A DNA stretch of 64,000 nt from Lampris incognitus (taxonomy: Eukaryota; Chordata; Actinopteri; Lampriformes; Lampridae). Below are positions 57,666 through 64,000 of the stretch, piece after piece. The position numbers and the translations under genes were made by a program. A model generated the notes under the pieces. The model saw nothing but the letters and a program-made list of their open reading frames with translations. It was not told the DNA's origin and did not search any database. The stretch is from assembly GCF_029633865.1 (NCBI RefSeq), contig NC_079219.1, positions 14,797,046-14,861,045 on the forward strand, read 5' to 3'. Positions within the stretch are counted from its first letter, which is position 1. The number at the start of each line of letters is the position of its first letter.

Positions 57666-58319
57666 AATTTCAGATTTTCGGGCATTCAGATCTCAGACAT
57701 CCTCTCCTGGTCTCGTAACACCAGCTGTGCCATTAAGAAGGCACAACAGGGACTATACTTTATGAGATGTCTTAAAAAATTTCAGAATGTCCACAAAAAA
57801 GCCTAGTCAATTTCTATCAGACTACCATAGAAATCATCCTCACTTGAAGCATACTGGTGTGGTTTGGCAACCTGGCCGAACAGGGCCACAAACAACGGCT
57901 TCAAAAATAACAGAAACAGCACTGCCACAGCTTCAGGACATGTACACCACCCGTTGCAGAAGGAAGGCCCTAAGTATGATGGAGGACAGCAGCCACCCAG
58001 CACATGGTCTGTTCTCACTCCCTCCCTCAGGACAACACTTACAGAGTACCAGAGCTTGGACCAGCCGCCTGAAAGACAGTTTTTACCCCCAGGTGATCAG
58101 ATTAATGAACAATAGGCGCTTATATAACTTCAGTGATTTATTATCTAGTGGCATTTCTGATTTCTTATTTATTGTTTTTGTTATTATTTATTATTTCCTT
58201 ATATATAGTTTTAAGATCTGAGAGAGCCAGGGCACATACATTCCATTACATTTGAAGCTACATGGTACTTTTTACATATATATGACAATAACGTGAACTT
58301 GAACTCACAACAAGCTCTC

Positions 58320-59360
58320 GTGGGTCTGTCACCACTGGGCGCTGGAGTAAAAGGAAAATAATAATGACGCTCTTTTCATGTCACTTGTGCTTTGCATTCC
58401 TTTTATTGATCTTGCGCTAGTCAGTTTGCAGTGTTTTTGTAAGAAACCTGATTAATTGCGATGATAATGATTTCATTTTTCAACATGTTGATGTTTCATT
58501 AACTTTTCACAAAAAAATTTTGTTTTTAAATAGAGTGTTGGTGAAAGTGCGTTAAAGGGATACCACATTTCAAAGCTGCTGCTGAAGCTCCAAATAAAGA
58601 GGGCCATAGAGTTTTTGAGTTGCCAAGCGAATGTTCCAAAAAAAAAAAATCATCCACTTAAAAGAGAGAGATTCTTCAAGGGGAAGAATAGTTATTACAG
58701 ATTCTCTAAGATCTTTAAGCATCTCTAGTCGCTCTCAACCCTCCGTTTCCATCTCACCATCACGGATCTCTGTCCGCCACTGGTAAAGATCAGTGGTGGA
58801 GACATACATGCCTAGACAGGGTGCTTTGGTGAAACAGGCCCTGAAAATAGCATCCCACGTATTGGTTTCTTTGAACGACGGTCGCAGGCACGCGGAGACC
58901 TATCAGCCTTCTCCTTGCCGCTTATGCGAAGCTGAGATAGTGTGAGATTGCTTCTCTCTGGCATGGCCACCAGCCTGTTTCTCATCGTCATGGAAGTGGA
59001 TGTAAATCGTGCACCCGTCCATGAAAGGTCACCTAGTATGGGGTGGAGACAAGCAAGCCCCCCCACCCACTCCCCCTCTACAACATCCTACCCTTCTCCT
59101 TCTTGCTGGTTGTTTCTCATCTGTTTCGCTGCTAGTGAGATGTAATCACCCTCAACAAAAATAGAAAAAAAATAGGGTGAGATTACCTGAAGTTGTTTAT
59201 CATGGTGGTACACAGCGAGGTGGGAGTCAGGAAAGGTGGATGTGGATGCAAAAGGAGGCATCTGAGAGTGTTTGATCCTGAGAGTCAAAGCCCAGGGAGA
59301 TTCACAAAATGTCAGTTCTGACAGGTAGAGCAAAAGTATTTGCCAGTGAAACAATGAATG
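58320..59360. other. Gene-free stretch
   Basis: No gene recognised. A minus-strand open frame at 58812-59066 and plus-strand text around 58570-58660 look like degraded mobile DNA but could not be assigned. Confidence 0.3.
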
Positions 59361-59361
59361 A

Positions 59362-59575
59362 CGTCACAGAAAGTTGAATCAGTTCATCTGGACACAACGT
59401 TTATTGGGAGAAACGTTTCATCACTCATCTAAGGGACCTCTCCAGTCTCAACTGACTGCAGGTATCCCCACCCTTATGAATAATACAGCAGCATAACGAC
59501 CGAACCAACAGCTGGTTTCATATGCAAATTGCGATGACCATTAACTAGAGTTACAATGGCCATGTGTACTATGAA
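59362..59575 (-). repeat. Solo terminal arm of the Penelope-like element
   Basis: GTTGAATCAGTTCATCTGGA, then AAACGTTTCATCACTCATCT and ACTGACTGCAGGTATCCCCA, matches the arms at 40203-40425 and 44705-44949. No coding part is attached. Confidence 0.7.
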
Positions 59576-59579
59576 TGAT

Positions 59580-61500
59580 GTCACAGTGGTTGTCAGCAAT
59601 TTGGTGGCTTGAATGAGGTCAAGTGGTGAAGACTGACATCAGTATCTAGTTAGGATGCTTACCATAGTTGTTTATCATAAAGCATGCTATGAAGGGTACA
59701 ATTTCCTGTTAAACCCCAAAGTAAAAAATCATGTCAATAAGCTATCCAGTGAACAAATCTCTTGGCTATATAACACATTTTTCACCGTGTATTGTTTTTT
59801 AACTGGTTTACCACTGGCCATGTCTAACATGGTTATGTGGACCCTAAACACGAAAGCAGATTCATCAACCTGTTCATATGATGTGTTACTGATTAATACA
59901 TTTTTCATGTGCGTATCCACAACAAACACTGAAAAATACACCTGAAAAAATATATCATGAAAATATATATGGTCGTCTTTTTGATGAAATTCTCAATTCT
60001 CCACCAGCAATGCCAGCTTGACCCTGTGTGATAAAAATGCGTATTGAACCAGCCAGGCACAAATGGGCCAAGGATCAGATTCATTCATCAGGCAGGCACC
60101 CTCTCCGTACTGTATCTGGCTGCATGCTGATGACAGATCTTCAGTTGTATGGGGAGAGTCAGTGTCTCGATAGTGTCAAAAACCCATTTCCCACTCTCAT
60201 TCCTCCTTTCAGCCACATCCTGTTGGGCCCTGGGCTAAAGCGGCCACTTGACTGTGATATACGAGGGCAGGCCAGAGCAGAGCCCTAGGTTTAGCTCACT
60301 GACGTCAGACTGAATAGCTCTGTTCCTGCTAATGCAACCCCCACTACACCCCACCCACCCCATTTTTATTCCTCGCCTGCTCTGACTTTCTCTTTCTTCC
60401 TTTGCTTCCTCCATCTGCTAGTCAGATCAAAGGTGGGAGCTCTTGGGAGTGCTCATAGAAGAGACCCTCTGATTAGACACTGCCACCTCCTCCTCTTCCT
60501 CCTCCTTTTCAACGGATCTTTCCTCTGCGATAGAGATGCATGAGAGGAACCACTCTTGGTACAGTCAGTAATCATTGAAGTTGGCATCAGAACAGCACAC
60601 TTAACTAAAACGATGTATGATGAAAGCCTCCTTAAGTATCCCCGTGCTCATGTAGGCAGCACATGTATGTCATGTACTCAATTCAGTGAGTTGTGGATGG
60701 AATCATGTTTTCTGGCCATGCTCCTCACGTAGGCTCTGTGTGGTTTAATTTCAATTAGTTGTACCCGTTTGTTTTTGGAAAATCATGATGTACACTGATG
60801 TTTTATGGCAGCGTTTCAAGTGCAAAATTAACCACTTTCATGTGCAATACTGAAGAATGAAACCTTTAAGTTTTTTATTACCCCACTATTCCTGCACCCC
60901 CTTCATCTTCCTCTCTCTCTCTCTCTCGCGCACACACACACCGCTGTAGGTATAAAACCCTTGAGCTAAGAACAATATTGTGGGTTGCTAAGGTAACAAG
61001 CAGTCCAATCTAACATAAAAATCATGCATTCCAGCTCTGCCAATGAATGAAACTAGAAAATCTGAGCAATTTGCATATTACATAGACACATATTGTAGTA
61101 TGTTACCCGAATGGACAATTCCGAGGAAGGTAACCATGTTTTCTATGGCCAATGGAACACATCAGCTGAAAGAAACGTTTTAAAAGTGAGGAGAAACACA
61201 ATGGCATAATTTAAGATGGTAAATTCTAATCAGGAATTCCAAAACTTGATTCGAGTAGGATCACTTACTATATATTAAAAAAAAACCAAGCAAAAAAAAG
61301 GACAAAAACAAAACAAAACAGAAAAAAACAGACAAACTCTAACCAATTCAAACTATGGCCTAGATGCAAGATATTAAAACATAAAAAATGTCCCGAATAC
61401 AGCGTAATCTCAATGATCATCTCAACAATTTAAATCGTTACACAAGTTCAATCTGCAGTTTAAAATGTATTAGTTAATAATAAGAATTCAGCAATGACTT
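59580..61500. other. Gene-free stretch, possibly with conserved non-coding DNA
   Basis: No exon, RNA gene or repeat family recognised. The region 60050-60830 is non-repetitive with homeodomain-like sites (CAATTAG, TTTTATGGC). A (CT)n run is at about 60911-60928. Confidence 0.3.
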
Positions 61501-61519
61501 TACACACAAACTTATAAAC

Positions 61520-61770
61520 AAATCGACGAACGATCGGCGCGGCCCTGATCCTCGGTTCCTCTGTTAGCGAAGCTGTGCCGATAAAGTTATTTTGAAAAGC
61601 AAAATGGCGGCGCGCATATGGGATCCTTGAGTCCTGAAAACGACTCCTTTGAATAGCTTAAATGGCTGGATTTGGCACATTAAACGTTACTCATCCATGT
61701 AGTATTACGCAGGCTTAATCACTAAACAAGGGGACTTGGAGATAAAACAGTGAGTTGCCTCTTACTTTAC
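61520..61770 (+). promoter_or_regulatory. Possible promoter and non-coding first exon of the next gene
   Basis: The local composition turns CpG-rich (GATCGGCGCGGCCCTG near 61532). AAAATGGCGGCGCGC at about 61602-61616 matches the YY1 element found just downstream of many housekeeping start sites, and AAAACA|GTGAGT near 61750 is a good splice donor. Mammalian synteny would place LARS2 or LIMD1 next on the plus strand. No coding exon was found before the window end, so the gene is not named. Confidence 0.35.
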
Positions 61771-63415
61771 GTTTTTTGATTTAACGTTAGCGTACCCCTA
61801 CTTTGCTTGACCATCTCTCTTGTACGAATGCCTTGCATGCACCTAGCGTTAGCTGTGATGCTGAGAAAGCTGCCCTTAAAGACTTACTAGAAGGCATTAA
61901 GTTATTTGTGTCGATTGGATCTCTTTTTTAGTTAAGTTTGCCCGAGACCAGATGTGCTGACCAGCGATCAGACGATCTGTTGTGTGGATTGGCTAAAAGA
62001 ATTAATTTATTTAATATTGTTGTGTATAATTTATCGTAGTCATTAACTAACGCTTCGTCGACTCCGCCCACCCTTCAATGTACTTAGGTTGTAGTTATAT
62101 ATACCCATGTTCACCGTGACCAAGTTCCATCTCCCCTGTTTGTACTCATTATAGAAAAGGCCCATTAGTTTTTGTTAGTAGTTTCATGTCGGTGGTGTTT
62201 GTTTTGGTAGTCAGTCTTACATGATTGGAGACGCTGAGGTGGATTAGCAAAGTAACCATAGGAACATGCTCTTTCTGTCTCTCGCCTCTGCCCACACTCA
62301 TACACAGAGACGCACACAACCTTGACAGCATGACTCCTTCAGCCTTTGCTGGAGGAGAGAAAGCGTTGGCTGCTGTGATGCTTAGGCCATACTCAACATA
62401 ATTTAGTTAAAAACACGTCCCCTCAAGTAGGTGGGTGGCAAAAAAAAGGAAGAAAAAACAACTTTGCTGGTTTTTGCATCTAGATGAATGTGCAGGTGTG
62501 ACGCTCTAATATTAAAATCTCTTTCAGTGCAAGTGTAAAATGGAGCATTTTTGTCTCCAAGTCCCTCATGAGACTATCTTGTGCATATGGTTTTGATCTT
62601 GAAGTGGAAAATGTGTCTCGATTATCGATTGATTGAATGAGTCATTAAATCCAGTTATTATTTAACCGATTTGTAGAGGTATGGAAGAAACCAGGCATTT
62701 TATGACGGAAAGAGTTGCATGTGGTCACTACTGTGACTCTAGATTTAAGGTACTAGCCCTGTTTCAGTTGTTAACTTCTTGCCTTCTTGATAATAATTAA
62801 ATTACACTTTATTTATCCTAGTGGGAAAATTTGTCCACTGAGTTTAGCTCATCCTAACTATAGGAGCAGTGGGCAGACAGTGCGGATCCAAATTCTGAGG
62901 CAAGTGGCATAGTTAAGGTCAATGGCAGGAAAATCTGATACCTAACCAAACACTGCATGTCTTTTGATGCAGATAATAAGATATAAGATACAATATCCTT
63001 CTAGTCTTCCTTGACAACATATTGAAAGTACATCCCTTCCACTGTTTATTTGCATTTTCACTGTAATGGAGCTTATTGGATAGAAATCCACAGTGCTGCT
63101 AGTAGGGTCAGTGGCTATGGCAACTGTGGCTGGGTTGACCCTGAAATCTAGCTGTCTCATATTGAGATGATAAATCTTGTTAAAATGCTTTCTAGTTTAG
63201 TCAGGTCAATAACATCTTCACTCTACTGTCAAGGAGGCAGAGATATCTCAGGTTACCTTAGAAACAGCGTGTGATTATTTGAGTGGGAGAGAGAGTGTGT
63301 GTATGTGTTTGCTTTTGTGTGTAAATGCAAAATATCTGTCAAATTTGCTGTTTTTGTGAGTGAAATGGCTTACAGTGGGGGTTTCTAGGGCTGCTCAATA
63401 TATTGTTTCAGGATT
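61771..63415. other. Gene-free stretch, possible first intron
   Basis: No exon recognised. A relict of the family-B SINE variant (GGAGCAGTGGGCAGACAG) lies at about 62820-62965, minus orientation. Confidence 0.3.
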
Positions 63416-63419
63416 GTCA

Positions 63420-63657
63420 TTGCAATGTGCGCATGTGTAATAATCACATTGCAGGACGTGCGATGTGAAGTAAGGCAAATTAACTCAAACACCTCATGCT
63501 ACAACTTTTTCCTGTTTGATAAAAAAGGAAAACTTGCACGGTTCTCACTTTCCATGACTAAGGACAGGATGTTGTATTGCTGTAAAGCCCACAGGCAAAT
63601 GTGTAATTTGTGATATTGGGCTATACAAATAAAATTGACTTGACTTGACTTCACAAA
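63420..63657 (+). repeat. L2-type LINE 3' tail
   Basis: Ends GGCTATACAAATAAAATTGA followed by (CTTGA)n, like the tail of the LINE at 40946-41808. Confidence 0.55.
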
Positions 63658-64000
63658 GTCATTACTCAAAGATCTGCATCTGATTTTTTATTCAAGGTCA
63701 GAGGTCCGGCACAATTGACAAAACATTTAATCAACTCAGTTGTAACTTTAAAAGCAACATATATTCAAGTTAGAGACAGTCAAGTTAGTCAAAATACATT
63801 CGAGCCTAGTGGGAGAAATGGCATCGTTTGCCTCCAATAAATTGCTTGTACCTAGGCACAAAAGGCGTGATTACCAGCCAAGACACTGATCCAAATGTTC
63901 ATTTCAAAGACCTGCCCTACTCTGCCTCTGATTGGTTGTAACCGTAATGAAAACTTGCATACTGGTAGGCTCCTCGTTACTGTCATTTATGGTCGCGCTG

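Larger units (their letters stand above)
53865..58310 (+). mobile_element. Outer LINE (CR1/L2/Rex group), interrupted by Tc1 and SINE
   Basis: Left part (53865-54006): YSSAFNTIVPFKLVLMLRDL. Right part after the Tc1 element: GVPRGCGLSPLFYSLFTHDC with YSSIVKFADDTTVTGL-like text near 57150-57215 (the catalytic FADD), and after a SINE insertion CRRKALSMMEDSSHPAHGLF and RLKDSFYPQVIRLMN, ending in a TGACAATAACGTGAACTTGA 3' tail. The coding frame carries several shifts and stops. Only the 3' half of an element was inserted. Confidence 0.8.

Noticed and set aside
58812-59066. 84-codon minus-strand frame
   Set aside because: No recognisable motif; the surrounding DNA looks like degraded mobile sequence.

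Overview
The window reads as nuclear genomic DNA of a teleost (ray-finned) fish. It holds spliced vertebrate genes with GT-AG introns, long CA/TG microsatellites, several tRNA-derived SINEs, Tc1 and hAT DNA transposons, LINEs and Penelope-like retroelements. The species cannot be named from the sequence. Gene models were built by hand from splice sites, reading-frame phase and remembered family sequences; no alignment was run.

Layout. At 1-3.1 kb lie the last nine coding exons of a CEP85-type centrosomal coiled-coil gene (+). At 4.4-8.7 kb is a complete 13-exon UBXN11 (-), convergent with CEP85; the CEP85/UBXN11 pairing also exists on human 1p36. Divergent from UBXN11 is a complete nine-exon FEZ2-type gene (+, 9.6-14.9 kb). 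A three-exon tetranectin gene (CLEC3B, +) lies at 18.2-19.8 kb. A tRNA-Thr(AGU) gene is at 22.3 kb. An intronless 760-codon reading frame I cannot assign is at 22.8-25.1 kb (-). From 25.4 to 33.5 kb the DNA is mostly repeats. CDCP1 (-, nine exons, 33.8-43.1 kb) has a first intron filled with retroelements. TMEM158 (-, single exon) is at 48.2-48.9 kb. From 49 to 64 kb no protein-coding host gene was recognised; it holds possible conserved non-coding DNA, a deeply nested transposon stack at 53.9-58.3 kb, and a possible promoter near 61.6 kb.

The order and strands CLEC3B(+), CDCP1(-), TMEM158(-) match human 3p21.31, so the right part is an old syntenic block; the left part joins genes that sit on human chromosomes 1 and 2.

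The genes do not form one pathway: CEP85 (centrosome), UBXN11 (UBX/SEP adaptor), FEZ2 (kinesin adaptor), tetranectin (secreted lectin-fold), CDCP1 (Src-substrate membrane protein) and TMEM158 (membrane protein). The most unusual items are the orphan intronless gene, a hAT-type element carrying a tRNA-like sequence, several insertions nested inside other insertions with readable target-site duplications, and a SINE family whose internal CA tract has expanded into microsatellites in several copies.
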